Source: Dyadobacter bucti
Lineage (GTDB): Bacteria; Bacteroidota; Bacteroidia; Cytophagales; Spirosomataceae
Assembly: GCF_005869225.1 (NCBI RefSeq)
Contig: NZ_SWFP01000008.1
Span: forward strand, 62,001 to 126,000
DNA length: 64,000 nucleotides
Reading direction: 5' to 3'
This document shows positions 25,801 through 34,993 of this stretch, one piece after another. Position 1 is the first letter of the stretch, and the number at the start of each line of letters is the position of its first letter. The notes beneath the pieces are model-generated. The model saw only the letters and a program-made list of their open reading frames with translations. It did not search any database and was not told where the DNA came from. Made by a program: the position numbers and the translations under genes.

Positions 25801-27225
25801 CCAATGTTGTTCCATTTCGCTTGCAGGTATTGCAGGCCTTTTCCAAAGCTCAACCCTGCTTCTTCGGTAAGCAGGTCCTTCCAGATCAGGAAATTTAACC
25901 AGGCCGTCTCGGAAGGATTTGACCATAATATCAAGCCTTTCTGTCTCCTCATCAGACCAGTCCTGATTTTCTTCAAAATTTGTTACATGTACGTTGATAG
26001 AATGGAAATCTGCCGAGACAACTTCCTTTTCCAGGGCCAGATCGATCGCACCGGTATGTGTTTTTTCTTCTACTTCACCCGTTAAAACAAGATCAAGTTC
26101 CTCTAGAACTTCCTCTTTTTCAGGTTCAAAAATAACCACGGGCTCAGGCCCCTTGGTTTTAATTACATTTTTCAATTCGATACCAGGAATCGGAGATTCG
26201 ATACTATCGAAACCTGCCGCCACAATCGTCACCCTTAGCTTGTCGCCAAGCGTATCGTCGGTAATCGTCCCCAATTTGAACATCCTGGCTTCACCACCAA
26301 CCTGAGACAGTACATAACGCCAGATCTCACGCTGCTCCTTCATAGTAGCCTCCTTTTTCTTGCTGGTAGCAAGTGTCACAAGAATACGTTTGGCACCGCG
26401 GATATCCCGGTCATTGAGCAAAGGCGAATCCAGGGCTTCTTTGATCGCAATCTGCGCGCGTTCAGCACCACTAGACTCCGATGTTCCCATAACAGATTGC
26501 CCCGCATTTTTCAGTACCTTTTCTACGTCTTTAAAATCCGTATTGATATTACCGTTCGTGGTAATGATCTCGGAAATACTTTTTACGGCATTCAAGAGAA
26601 TTCCGTCTGCCTCGGCAAAAGCCTGTGTCAGCGTCATGTCCTCGTAAAGCTCTTCCAATTTATCATTAAGGACTACCAGAACCGTGTCGCTATATTCTTT
26701 CAGCTGTTCAATCCCTTCCAGTGCCTGTTCTTTTTTATCAAGTCCTTCCCAGGTGTAGGGAGCCGTAACTACCGCAACAGTGAGCTTGCCCATTTCCTTT
26801 GCAAGCTGGGCAATGACAGGTGCAGCTCCGGTTCCAGTTCCGCCGCCCATACCTGCAGTAATAAAAACCATCTGTGTTGAGCCGCCGAGCAACCCTTTGA
26901 TTTCCTCGATCGTTTCGAGCGCCGCTTCCTTTCCTTTCGATGCATCCGTCCCTGCCCCGAGGCCCTGGGTCAATGTCGCACCTAACTGGATCTTAACCGG
27001 TACGGGGCTGTTAGCCAATGCCTGCCGGTCAGTGTTACAAACTGCAAATTCAACATCCTTGATTTTCTTCTCAAACATGTAATTTACCGCATTACTGCCG
27101 CCGCCGCCCACACCTATCACTTTAATGATGGCAGGCTCGGCATGATTGGCCCCATTTGGCAGATCTTTGACGATTTCGTTCACAATGTAGTCCTGGTCTA
27201 GAGCGTGCAACAAGCTTGTATTCAT
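25792..27225 (-). CDS. ftsZ: Cell division protein FtsZ
   Basis: FtsZ is the tubulin-like GTPase that forms the division ring. Seen: GVGGGGSNAVNYM, the tubulin signature GGGTGTGAAP, and NTDRQAL. The GTPase core ends near residue 330; a long acidic linker follows. The C-terminal peptide that binds FtsA looks to be PAYRRSRVEL (451-460), but 17 further residues (to WLK at 477) come after it, whereas the conserved peptide is usually at or very near the end. Last gene of the murD-ftsZ series, 41 bases after ftsA. Confidence 0.96.
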   Translation of the reverse strand: MNTSLLHALDQDYIVNEIVKDLPNGANHAEPAIIKVIGVGGGGSNAVNYMFEKKIKDVEFAVCNTDRQALANSPVPVKIQLGATLTQGLGAGTDASKGKEAALETIEEIKGLLGGSTQMVFITAGMGGGTGTGAAPVIAQLAKEMGKLTVAVVTAPYTWEGLDKKEQALEGIEQLKEYSDTVLVVLNDKLEELYEDMTLTQAFAEADGILLNAVKSISEIITTNGNINTDFKDVEKVLKNAGQSVMGTSESSGAERAQIAIKEALDSPLLNDRDIRGAKRILVTLATSKKKEATMKEQREIWRYVLSQVGGEARMFKLGTITDDTLGDKLRVTIVAAGFDSIESPIPGIELKNVIKTKGPEPVVIFEPEKEEVLEELDLVLTGEVEEKTHTGAIDLALEKEVVSADFHSINVHVTNFEENQDWSDEETERLDIMVKSFRDGLVKFPDLEGPAYRRSRVELWKRPAIPASEMEQHWLK

Positions 27226-27266
27226 AATTTTGAGTTGATATAGTGCTATTTCTCCTGCTATTTACC

Positions 27267-28607
27267 TCAATAGTCTCCCAGACTATCATCTTTTTTGCCA
27301 ATAATGCTATCCCAAAAAGTCCCGATCTTCTTCACCGGTTCTTTGACTTCTTTCGGTTTTTCTTTTGGAATAATCACCGTTGTGGCTACTGTGGGGGCCT
27401 TACAAACCGATTTTACCCTGGGATCGATTAATTTAAGCCCGGCCCATGCAAGACCAATTGCTGTATTGAATGAGGAGTTACTGACAGCATCAGCCTTGGC
27501 TGTACGTTCCATATTTTCAGGATAGCCTACCCTGACAGACATATCAGTTACTTTTTCAAAAAGGACTTCAATTTCATCAATATTAGCCGATCCTCCGGTT
27601 AATACAATCCCGCCTATCAATTTATCGAGATATCCGGATTTGATAATTTCAGCATAAACCATTGCCGCTATCTCCTTCAGTCTTTCTTCAATGATCAACC
27701 CAACATTCTTTTTCAAAACCTGCTTGGGTGGACGTCCCGCAAGGAAATTCACAAGGATTTCGACATTCAGCGGTATATCTGCGGATACCGCCACACCATA
27801 TTCTTTTTTAAGCTGCTCGGCATTTTCAAACTGAATACCGCAGCCTATGGCAAGGTCATTGGTAATGTGCCTGCCACCAATCGGGAATGTTGCAATATGC
27901 CTCACAATCCTATCCTGATAAATAACCAGATCAGTCGTGTGATCACCTATATCCACCAACGCAATACCCGCTTTCATTTCATTATCGGTCAGTACGGCAA
28001 GGCTTGTTGCGAGGGGGCCAAAAACCATTTTATCACATTTCAGGTTTTGATCAGCATCTGCCAGGCTTTTCTTGGTACGTTGTATCGATTGGTTATTTGC
28101 AGAAATAATCAGGAAATTACCTCCCAGCTTAATTCCCGTCCGGCCTACCGGTTCACGAACCCCGGGAGAGTTATCTACCACAAATTCCATGGGCAAGACA
28201 TGTAGCACATCGTAATTAGGCTCAATTTTAGCCCTGTACATATCGTCAACCAGTTGATCGACGTCTCGCTGCGTCACCTCTTCTCCCGATGACGCAGATG
28301 GTCTTATAACTCCATCGCTATGCGTGCCGATTTTTACATGAGTACCTCCAAAACTTACGTTTACTATACCAATGTCAAGATCTGAGCGGGAGGATGCCTC
28401 CTGCAAAGCTTCCCTGATTGCACTGCCTACTTGCTTTATATTTTCTACTGATCCGTTTACTACTGCTCCGACAGGCACAGGAACTTCACTAAAACCCAAT
28501 ATCTCGATATTGTTCTGCCGGGGGCCTGACGTCGACCCCTGGGCAGCAATAACAGCAATCTTCGTACTTCCGATATCGACTCCAACTACAATTTTTTCGT
28601 GTGCCAT
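27267..28607 (-). CDS. ftsA: Cell division protein FtsA
   Basis: FtsA is an actin-like ATPase that anchors FtsZ to the membrane. The phosphate loop VVGVDIGSTKIAVIAA, the second site ALVDIGDHTTDL and the adenosine motif GIVLTGGSANI are present. The C-terminus (about residues 427-446) has GTFWDSIIGKK, fitting the amphipathic membrane-targeting helix, after a basic/Pro linker. 446 residues. It lies 15 bases after ftsQ. Confidence 0.95.
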   Translation of the reverse strand: MAHEKIVVGVDIGSTKIAVIAAQGSTSGPRQNNIEILGFSEVPVPVGAVVNGSVENIKQVGSAIREALQEASSRSDLDIGIVNVSFGGTHVKIGTHSDGVIRPSASSGEEVTQRDVDQLVDDMYRAKIEPNYDVLHVLPMEFVVDNSPGVREPVGRTGIKLGGNFLIISANNQSIQRTKKSLADADQNLKCDKMVFGPLATSLAVLTDNEMKAGIALVDIGDHTTDLVIYQDRIVRHIATFPIGGRHITNDLAIGCGIQFENAEQLKKEYGVAVSADIPLNVEILVNFLAGRPPKQVLKKNVGLIIEERLKEIAAMVYAEIIKSGYLDKLIGGIVLTGGSANIDEIEVLFEKVTDMSVRVGYPENMERTAKADAVSNSSFNTAIGLAWAGLKLIDPRVKSVCKAPTVATTVIIPKEKPKEVKEPVKKIGTFWDSIIGKKDDSLGDY

Positions 28608-28622
28608 GTTGATGGTGAATTA

Positions 28623-29399
28623 TTATTCACAAACTATTTGATCTTGAAACTTAATACTAATTCTTTGATACCTGCTCCAGTCTTTGCTCAATACATTTTC
28701 GTAGAATATTTTCAGCTTATTAAATTTCAACTGATAATCCTCCGCAGTACCGAACTCAATTCGCTGGTTCCCCAAAACAGTGGTAAAAAAGATCTCCCCT
28801 TCTTTATCTGCATTTAACTGAGCGATCTGAGCTTTCCAGAAAGGGTCGGTGTTTAAAAAACGCAGCAGTTCCATAAACGACGCCCCCTTTTCCGTTTTCA
28901 TCTTACCGGAATTATTGAAAAAAGAGCCGGAAACCAGCAAAGTACGGGCTGAATAAGTATCGGATAATGGAAAAAAAACGCCTTCCTCGTTAATATAGTA
29001 TCCCGATGTATTCCGTAGCTCCCCGTTATCTGAAGTATTTATCCAGCGCGCAAGTGGTTTTTCCTGCTCCACCTCAACCACTATATTCCCCTTGAGGTCA
29101 CGAAAGACCTGGCATTTTTTGATTAATTTGTTACGTCTGACCCTGTTTTCAAGCTCATGCAAGGCTACATCGTCCAAACGGCTACCCATCAACGGATCAC
29201 CGCCGTTCTCGGTCACCAGTAACTGCACATCCGACTGATTCAAAAACCGTGTACTGGAGTCGCCTTTAATGGATATTACCAGATTCGTACAACGCTGTTT
29301 TCCAAGTTTGTTCTCCGCCATTCCTATGGCAGCAATTGGCAAAATGAGCCACAAACTACGTTTTAATAAAAACCATGAATAGTCAAATTTACGTAACAT
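28623..29399 (-). CDS. ftsQ: Cell division protein FtsQ
   Basis: FtsQ is a bitopic inner-membrane divisome protein. 258 residues with one N-terminal membrane helix (about 10-27, WFLLKRSLWLILPIAAIGMA) and a periplasmic POTRA-like part (STRFLNQSDVQLLV, LENRVRRNKLIKKCQVF, NIVVEVEQEKPLARWI). Sequence identity in this family is low; gene order between murC and ftsA makes the call firm. Confidence 0.9.
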   Translation of the reverse strand: MLRKFDYSWFLLKRSLWLILPIAAIGMAENKLGKQRCTNLVISIKGDSSTRFLNQSDVQLLVTENGGDPLMGSRLDDVALHELENRVRRNKLIKKCQVFRDLKGNIVVEVEQEKPLARWINTSDNGELRNTSGYYINEEGVFFPLSDTYSARTLLVSGSFFNNSGKMKTEKGASFMELLRFLNTDPFWKAQIAQLNADKEGEIFFTTVLGNQRIEFGTAEDYQLKFNKLKIFYENVLSKDWSRYQRISIKFQDQIVCE

Positions 29400-29424
29400 C
29401 TTAGTAATATTAAAAATGCTTTGA

Positions 29425-30828
29425 CTAATTATTCACAAATGGATTTTTAAGCAAGTTCCTCACCGGCTCCACCAATGTATCAATGTCTCCGGCACCGATT
29501 GTAACCACAATATCCGTATTTAAACCGGCTAAAATCTTAATTATATTATCTTTACCTACAATTTGTTTGTCCTTTGCACTCACATTACGTAGTATTATTT
29601 CAGAAGTTACCCCCTCGATCGGCAGCTCTCTGGCAGGGTAGATCTCCATCAAAAGCAAACGGTCTGCGATGGACAGACTTTCGGCAAAACCCTCCGCAAA
29701 ATCGCGCGTCCGGGTAAAAAGGTGCGGTTGAAATATGGCAGTGACATGTCTTCCCGGATACAAAGCTTTGACAGATGAAAGGAACGCCTCGATCTCGGCA
29801 GGGTGATGCGCATAATCGTCGATATAAACGTGAGCTGCCTCTTCCAGCTGATATTCAAAACGCCTTTTGACACCCTTATAACTCTCCAGTGCTTCTTTGA
29901 TCTTCTCAGGGGCCACTCCCAGATACAAGGCAACCGCGCTCGCCCCGATGGAATTTTCGATGTTGTGATAGCCTGGTATTCTCATCGCGATCCCATCAAT
30001 TGTCCCACCCGGATAGACCAGGTCAAACACAAATCTGGCATTCTCGATATGAACGTTTTCGGCATGGTAATCGCCGCTTTTCAGTGCATAGGTTGACACT
30101 TTGGCCTTGGTACTCGAAGCAATTTCCAGGCCGTCTTTCATGAAAAGTATCCCGTTATCGTCAATCTGGCTTACAAACTCCCGGAACGATTCCAGCACCG
30201 CTTCGTGCTTTCCATATATATCAAGATGGTCGGCATCCGTGGAAGTTACAATGGCAATTTCCGGAAAAAGAGTCAGGAATGAACGGTCAAATTCGTCGGC
30301 TTCCACCACACAAACCACCTCTTCCAGATTTTCCGTAGGTTCATTGAGCAACAGGTTCGTGCCGTAATTCTGGGTAATTCCTCCTAAAAAAGCAGTACTG
30401 TTTACGTTGGCATGACGCAGGATATGCGCAACCAGGGATGAAGTCGTAGTCTTTCCATGAGTTCCGGCTACCCCGACTGTCCTTAAATTTCGTGTCAACA
30501 TCCCCAGCACCTGCGACCTCTTCAGAATCAGGAAATTCTGGTCCCGGAAATAATGCATCTGCTTGTGATGTACAGGCACGGCCGGTGTGTAAATGATTAA
30601 AGTTTGCTGAGGATCCGCTTTAAAATCTCCGGGAATGCTTCCAACTTCATCTTCGAGCGTCACCGGGATGTTTTCCTCAACCAGCTTCTGAACAAGCGGT
30701 GTCAACGTCTTGTCATATCCTGCCACGTGAAAACCATTTGCATTGAACCATCTGGCCAGCGCACTCATTCCGATCCCGCCGATCCCGACAAAATAAATAT
30801 ATTTCCAATTCGTCATAGAAGATGACAT
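29425..30828 (-). CDS. murC: UDP-N-acetylmuramate--L-alanine ligase
   Basis: MurC adds L-Ala to UDP-MurNAc, the first peptide step in peptidoglycan synthesis. Seen: N-terminal Rossmann motif FVGIGGIGMSALA, ATP loop GVAGTHGKTTTSSLVAHIL, and DDYAHHPAEI near the third domain. 467 residues is standard. A second ATG four codons in (MTNWKYIYFVG) is an equally good start. 25 bases separate it from ftsQ. Confidence 0.96.
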   Translation of the reverse strand: MSSSMTNWKYIYFVGIGGIGMSALARWFNANGFHVAGYDKTLTPLVQKLVEENIPVTLEDEVGSIPGDFKADPQQTLIIYTPAVPVHHKQMHYFRDQNFLILKRSQVLGMLTRNLRTVGVAGTHGKTTTSSLVAHILRHANVNSTAFLGGITQNYGTNLLLNEPTENLEEVVCVVEADEFDRSFLTLFPEIAIVTSTDADHLDIYGKHEAVLESFREFVSQIDDNGILFMKDGLEIASSTKAKVSTYALKSGDYHAENVHIENARFVFDLVYPGGTIDGIAMRIPGYHNIENSIGASAVALYLGVAPEKIKEALESYKGVKRRFEYQLEEAAHVYIDDYAHHPAEIEAFLSSVKALYPGRHVTAIFQPHLFTRTRDFAEGFAESLSIADRLLLMEIYPARELPIEGVTSEIILRNVSAKDKQIVGKDNIIKILAGLNTDIVVTIGAGDIDTLVEPVRNLLKNPFVNN

Positions 30829-30850
30829 AAGCGTAAAATTCTGGGGTGTG

Positions 30851-31948
30851 TTATTTTATTAACTTAAATACTTCAGCAGCTATATCGTCAGCAGCTGTCG
30901 GCCTGGCAAGTTTTCTGATATTAATCTTAAGTTCTTGCTGTCTGGCCATGTCCTTTAATAATTCCAAAGCAGCCGGCACTAATGCATCTCGCGCCGTCGA
31001 ATCTTTAATCAGGATAGCGGCATTTTGTTCCACAAGATTGAGCGCATTTTTTGTCTGATGGTCTTCCGACGCTGCAGGATACGGAACCAGCACCGAAGGT
31101 TTTCCCGCCAGGCATAGTTCCGAAACGGACAAAGCCCCTGCACGCGATACCACGACATCGGCTATTGCATAAGCAAGGTCCATGGTATATATAAAATCGA
31201 AAGCTCTCACACTATCAGTATTCAGCCCGGCTATGGTTGTCTTGGCGGTATCAATATATCCGTTTCCTGTTTGCCACAAAATCTGATAGCCTGCTGCAAT
31301 TATTTCAGGTAAGCCCTTATTAATACTCTCATTGATCGACCGCGCACCAAGGCTGCCACCCATCACGAAAAGTGTCTTTTGATTTTCGTTTAACCCAAAA
31401 TGAACCAATGCCTCTCTCCGCTTCGAGGACACATCCACAATGTCGCTTCTCACTGGATTTCCGAGCAGCGCAAGTTTATCCTTCGGGAAAAATGCCTCCA
31501 TCCCCGGATATGCCACGCAGATTTTCTTTGCTCGTCTTGCAAGTAATTTATTAGTAATACCTGCATAAGAATTCTGCTCCTGGATCAATGTCGGTATACC
31601 GGCAAGGGAAGCCATCATTAACAAAGGCCCGCTGGCAAAACCACCTACTCCAACCGCAACGTCAGGTTTGAAATCTTTTATGATTGCTCTTGCCATGGAG
31701 AGGCTGCGGATGAGTTTAAAGGGAAATGAAAGATTATCCGCAGAGATTTCTCTTTTAATTCCCGCAACCGGCAGGCCGATAATATTATATCCTGCCCGGG
31801 GCACTTTTTCCATCTCCATTTTACCCAGAGCACCAACAAAAAGGATTTCGAGATCAGGTTCCCTTTGCTGCAATGCAGTCGCAATGGCAATGGCCGGGTA
31901 AATATGCCCGCCTGTTCCGCCTCCACTGATGATTACCCTCTTTGACAT
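30851..31948 (-). CDS. murG: UDP-N-acetylglucosamine--MurNAc-pentapeptide transferase
   Basis: MurG is the membrane-associated glycosyltransferase that turns lipid I into lipid II. The GT-B fold shows the N-terminal GGGTGGHIYPAIAIA loop, GVGGFASGPLLM, QEQNSYAGITNKLLA and the C-terminal VVSRAGALSVSELCLAGKP donor site, with YPAASEDHQTKNAL. 365 residues. It is followed by murC (22 bases), and preceded by ftsW (2 bases). Confidence 0.96.
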   Translation of the reverse strand: MSKRVIISGGGTGGHIYPAIAIATALQQREPDLEILFVGALGKMEMEKVPRAGYNIIGLPVAGIKREISADNLSFPFKLIRSLSMARAIIKDFKPDVAVGVGGFASGPLLMMASLAGIPTLIQEQNSYAGITNKLLARRAKKICVAYPGMEAFFPKDKLALLGNPVRSDIVDVSSKRREALVHFGLNENQKTLFVMGGSLGARSINESINKGLPEIIAAGYQILWQTGNGYIDTAKTTIAGLNTDSVRAFDFIYTMDLAYAIADVVVSRAGALSVSELCLAGKPSVLVPYPAASEDHQTKNALNLVEQNAAILIKDSTARDALVPAALELLKDMARQQELKINIRKLARPTAADDIAAEVFKLIK

Positions 31949-31950
31949 TT

Positions 31951-33105
31951 CTAAATTCGTTTCTCTTCGATCTTTTCCCCCCGGCTTACACTGAGGATCA
32001 TTCCCATAGCTATTCCTGTAAAAATCAGCGAAGTACCACCCTGACTAAAAAAGGGTAGGGTTTGGCCCGTAACGGGAACTAAACCTACGGTCACAGCCAT
32101 CGCAGAAAATGCCTGGCTAACCACGATAAATGTTAATCCTGCGGACAACAGACCGCCAAACGGTCGTTTCGTTGCCTCAATTGCTTTGAGCCCCCTGTAT
32201 AAGAGGATCAGGTACAAAATAATGAGAATGGTGCCGCCCAATGTACCATATTCTTCGACAGCAACCGCAAAAATAAAGTCTTTCTGAGGCTCAGGGAGGA
32301 AACGCCTCTGCCGGCTTTTGGAAACGCCTTCACCATACAACCCGCCACGGGCCATTGCCATATAGGATTGCTGAGATTGATAAACAACTACATCCTTGTC
32401 AAAAAAAGCAGTGATCCTGTTCTGGGCAGTCCCGGACCTTTGGGTCGAATTCAAAAGAATAGCAATGGTAGCGAAGAAAACGAGCCCTAATGCAGTAAAA
32501 AGCAAATAATGCAAAGGAACTTTACCTACAAACATCAGCAGAAAACAAATACCTGCCAGCATAACAGCCGTCGATACATTACTTGTAAATATCAACCCGC
32601 ATACCACTCCTACCAGTGCCAGTGGTTCCATAAAAAGCTCCCTGGTATTCCAGCCGCCCTTGATATGCCTTGCAAGAATAAGTGATAAGTGTGCGATCAA
32701 AGCCACTTTCGCCCATTCCGACGGCTGAAACCGCTGCCCTATAACTGGTATCTCGATCCATCGCGCAGCGTCATTAACGGATGTCCCGAAGAACATCGTA
32801 AAAACCAGCAAAAGGATCGAACTCCACACGGCCAGCCGGGTAACATACACAAATCGGATATAAGGAATACGGTGGACGAAGAACATCACCACCAATGAAA
32901 CTACACATAAAAGAACATGCTTATAGAGGTAGTACTCAGTGTTACCGTCCATTTGGCTATATGCGTCTTTTACGCTTGCACTATATACTACCACAATACT
33001 CCAGAGAAGCATGATGATACAAATTCCCCAAATCCAGGGATCTCCTTTCAGGTTTCTGGCAAACCAGGCCTGCGTATCTTCTCTTAACTTTTGCAAGAAA
33101 TCCAT
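31951..33105 (-). CDS. ftsW: Lipid II polymerase FtsW (SEDS family)
   Basis: FtsW polymerises glycan strands at the septum with its partner class B PBP. 384 residues, about ten membrane helices. Landmarks: RWIEIPVIGQRFQPSEWAKV, the extracellular catalytic region, and the conserved EYGTLGGTIL and PVTGQTLPFFSQGGTSLI. The placement between murD and murG indicates FtsW, not RodA. The partner PBP (ftsI) is not in this window. Confidence 0.95.
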   Translation of the reverse strand: MDFLQKLREDTQAWFARNLKGDPWIWGICIIMLLWSIVVVYSASVKDAYSQMDGNTEYYLYKHVLLCVVSLVVMFFVHRIPYIRFVYVTRLAVWSSILLLVFTMFFGTSVNDAARWIEIPVIGQRFQPSEWAKVALIAHLSLILARHIKGGWNTRELFMEPLALVGVVCGLIFTSNVSTAVMLAGICFLLMFVGKVPLHYLLFTALGLVFFATIAILLNSTQRSGTAQNRITAFFDKDVVVYQSQQSYMAMARGGLYGEGVSKSRQRRFLPEPQKDFIFAVAVEEYGTLGGTILIILYLILLYRGLKAIEATKRPFGGLLSAGLTFIVVSQAFSAMAVTVGLVPVTGQTLPFFSQGGTSLIFTGIAMGMILSVSRGEKIEEKRI

Positions 33106-33141
33106 GTTGAATTACCGGTTACAAACTGATGTTATTGGGTA

Positions 33142-34494
33142 TTAACGGCTCAACAGATTCCTGACGGCGGCTTTGAATTTATCACCTCTGTCTTCATAAT
33201 TCTGAAACAGATCAAAACTCGCACAGGCGGGAGAAAGCAAAACAACATCCCCCGGAGTGCTCCATTCCTGCGCCTTATTTACCGCATCCTGAACATCCTG
33301 AGTGGTATAAATCTGAGGAACAATTCCCGAAAAGTAGTCCTTTAGTTTTTCAAAACTTTTACTCAGAACTATCAATCCCTTCACTTTATTTTTTACCAGG
33401 TCCTCAATCTGGCTATAATCATTCCCTTTATCAACTCCACCGGCAATCAGGATAACAGGCTGCTCAAAACTTCCCAAAGCATAAAAAACCGAATCTACGT
33501 TCGTTGCTTTGGAGTCGTTAATGTAAGTAACGCCGTTGATCTCCTCTACCTTCTCCAGCCGGTGGGGCGCGTTTGTAAAGGTCATCAAGCCCTTTCGTAT
33601 ATCTGTGCCGTCCACACCTACGAGCAGGGCGACCGATATAGCCGCCATTGCATTGATCGCGTTATGTGGCCCTTTGATAGGCAACTGGCCGAAATCCTGC
33701 TCTAAGCCAACTCCGTCAATTTCAGATTTCAAAATTCCATTATTCCAATATGAGCCTTCACTGAGCGTATCCGACAGCGAAATCGCCCATTTTCTAACCG
33801 GAGGGTTTCGCTTCTCCAAACCAGAAGCAATCACTTCACTGTCGCGGAAATAAACAAGCTGATCACTTCCGGTCTGATTGATGATGATATTGAATTTAGA
33901 GTTGATATAGTTTTCGAAATTATACCCGTAGCGATCCAGATGGTCCGGGGTAATATTCAGTAACACAGCTATGTCCGGCCGAAAACTCACAATATTATCC
34001 AGCTGAAAACTGCTTATTTCTAGCACATAGTAGTCAAAATCTTTTTCAGCCACCTGCCACGCAAAACTTTCACCAATATTACCGGCCAGCCCTACATGTA
34101 AGCCTGCGGTTTTCAGAAGATGGTAGGTGAGCAGTGTTGTGGTCGTTTTTCCGTTGCTCCCAGTGATTGCAATAAGCTTGGCGTCCGTGTAACGGGAGGC
34201 AAATTCGATTTCAGATATGACGGGAATTCCCTTTTCTTTTAAAGCCAGAATAAGCGGAACCGTATCCGGAATTCCTGGACTTTTTACGACAAGATCAGCT
34301 GCCAGGATCCGCTCTTCTGTATGTTGTCCATGCTCAAAAGAGATATCTCTGCTGGTCAAAATATCGCTATATTTTTGGTGCAACTGGCCGCGATCTGATA
34401 AAAAAACATCATATCCCCGGGATTTTGCAAGGATCGCAGCTCCGGCACCGCTCTCTCCTCCTCCCAAAACAATTACCTTTTTTTGCACAAGCAT
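33142..34494 (-). CDS. murD: UDP-N-acetylmuramoylalanine--D-glutamate ligase
   Basis: MurD adds D-Glu to UDP-MurNAc-L-Ala. Seen: N-terminal VIVLGGGESGAGAA, ATP loop ITGSNGKTTTTLLTYHLL, NITPDHLDRYG, NDSKATNVDS and LLSPACASFDLFQNYEDRG, all MurD landmarks. 450 residues. It is the first gene of the unit; upstream lies a terminator and mscL, not mraY/murE as in the usual dcw order. Confidence 0.96.
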   Translation of the reverse strand: MLVQKKVIVLGGGESGAGAAILAKSRGYDVFLSDRGQLHQKYSDILTSRDISFEHGQHTEERILAADLVVKSPGIPDTVPLILALKEKGIPVISEIEFASRYTDAKLIAITGSNGKTTTTLLTYHLLKTAGLHVGLAGNIGESFAWQVAEKDFDYYVLEISSFQLDNIVSFRPDIAVLLNITPDHLDRYGYNFENYINSKFNIIINQTGSDQLVYFRDSEVIASGLEKRNPPVRKWAISLSDTLSEGSYWNNGILKSEIDGVGLEQDFGQLPIKGPHNAINAMAAISVALLVGVDGTDIRKGLMTFTNAPHRLEKVEEINGVTYINDSKATNVDSVFYALGSFEQPVILIAGGVDKGNDYSQIEDLVKNKVKGLIVLSKSFEKLKDYFSGIVPQIYTTQDVQDAVNKAQEWSTPGDVVLLSPACASFDLFQNYEDRGDKFKAAVRNLLSR

Positions 34495-34578
34495 TAAATT
34501 AAACGTGGTAGAACCTGCATTGACTGCGAAGGTAAACTTTTCCGGAAAAAATATTTACTCCTGCCCTATATCTCCATA

Positions 34579-34612
34579 AAAAAAGAGGCATGTCGGTACA
34601 TGCCTCTTTTTT
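34579..34612. terminator. Bidirectional-looking terminator between mscL and murD
   Basis: A perfect 15-bp inverted repeat, 34579-34593 and 34598-34612, with a four-base loop CGGT and A/T runs at both ends. On the minus strand it lies upstream of mscL and downstream of nothing but the murD leader, so it isolates mscL from murD. A T-run follows on both strands. Confidence 0.75.
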
Positions 34613-34638
34613 GGTATTTATTTTTCTATGGATTTCAA

Positions 34639-34968
34639 CTACTCCTTTTTCAAAGATTCTGAGATCCTTAGCCTGTTGGCAAGCTTAACAATTAAAAATA
34701 TCACCCAGGCAATAATAACAAACTGAATTAACACCTGAATAAAGTTGCCGTATTTTACGGCCACTTCAGGCGTATCGCCTACTGCATCTTTCAAAACAAT
34801 TTTCAGCTGCGTGAAATCCACACCGCCAATCAAAAGACCGAGGATGGGGTTGATTATATCTTCAACCAATGAAGTAGTAATTTTACCAAAAGCCGCACCG
34901 ATGACAACACCGACAGCCAAATCAAGGACATTTCCTTTGGCAATGAACGTTTTGAACTCCTGAAGCAT
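34639..34968 (-). CDS. mscL: Large-conductance mechanosensitive channel MscL
   Basis: MscL opens under membrane tension to release solutes during osmotic downshock. The pore helix motif FIAKGNVLDLAVGVVIGAAFG and the segment DIINPILGLLIGGVDF are clear, with a second helix near the end. At 109 residues it is short compared with the E. coli protein because the periplasmic loop and C-terminal helix are trimmed. Confidence 0.94.
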   Translation of the reverse strand: MLQEFKTFIAKGNVLDLAVGVVIGAAFGKITTSLVEDIINPILGLLIGGVDFTQLKIVLKDAVGDTPEVAVKYGNFIQVLIQFVIIAWVIFLIVKLANRLRISESLKKE

Positions 34969-34993
34969 AACAAGTTGAGGTTAGTGAAATGGA

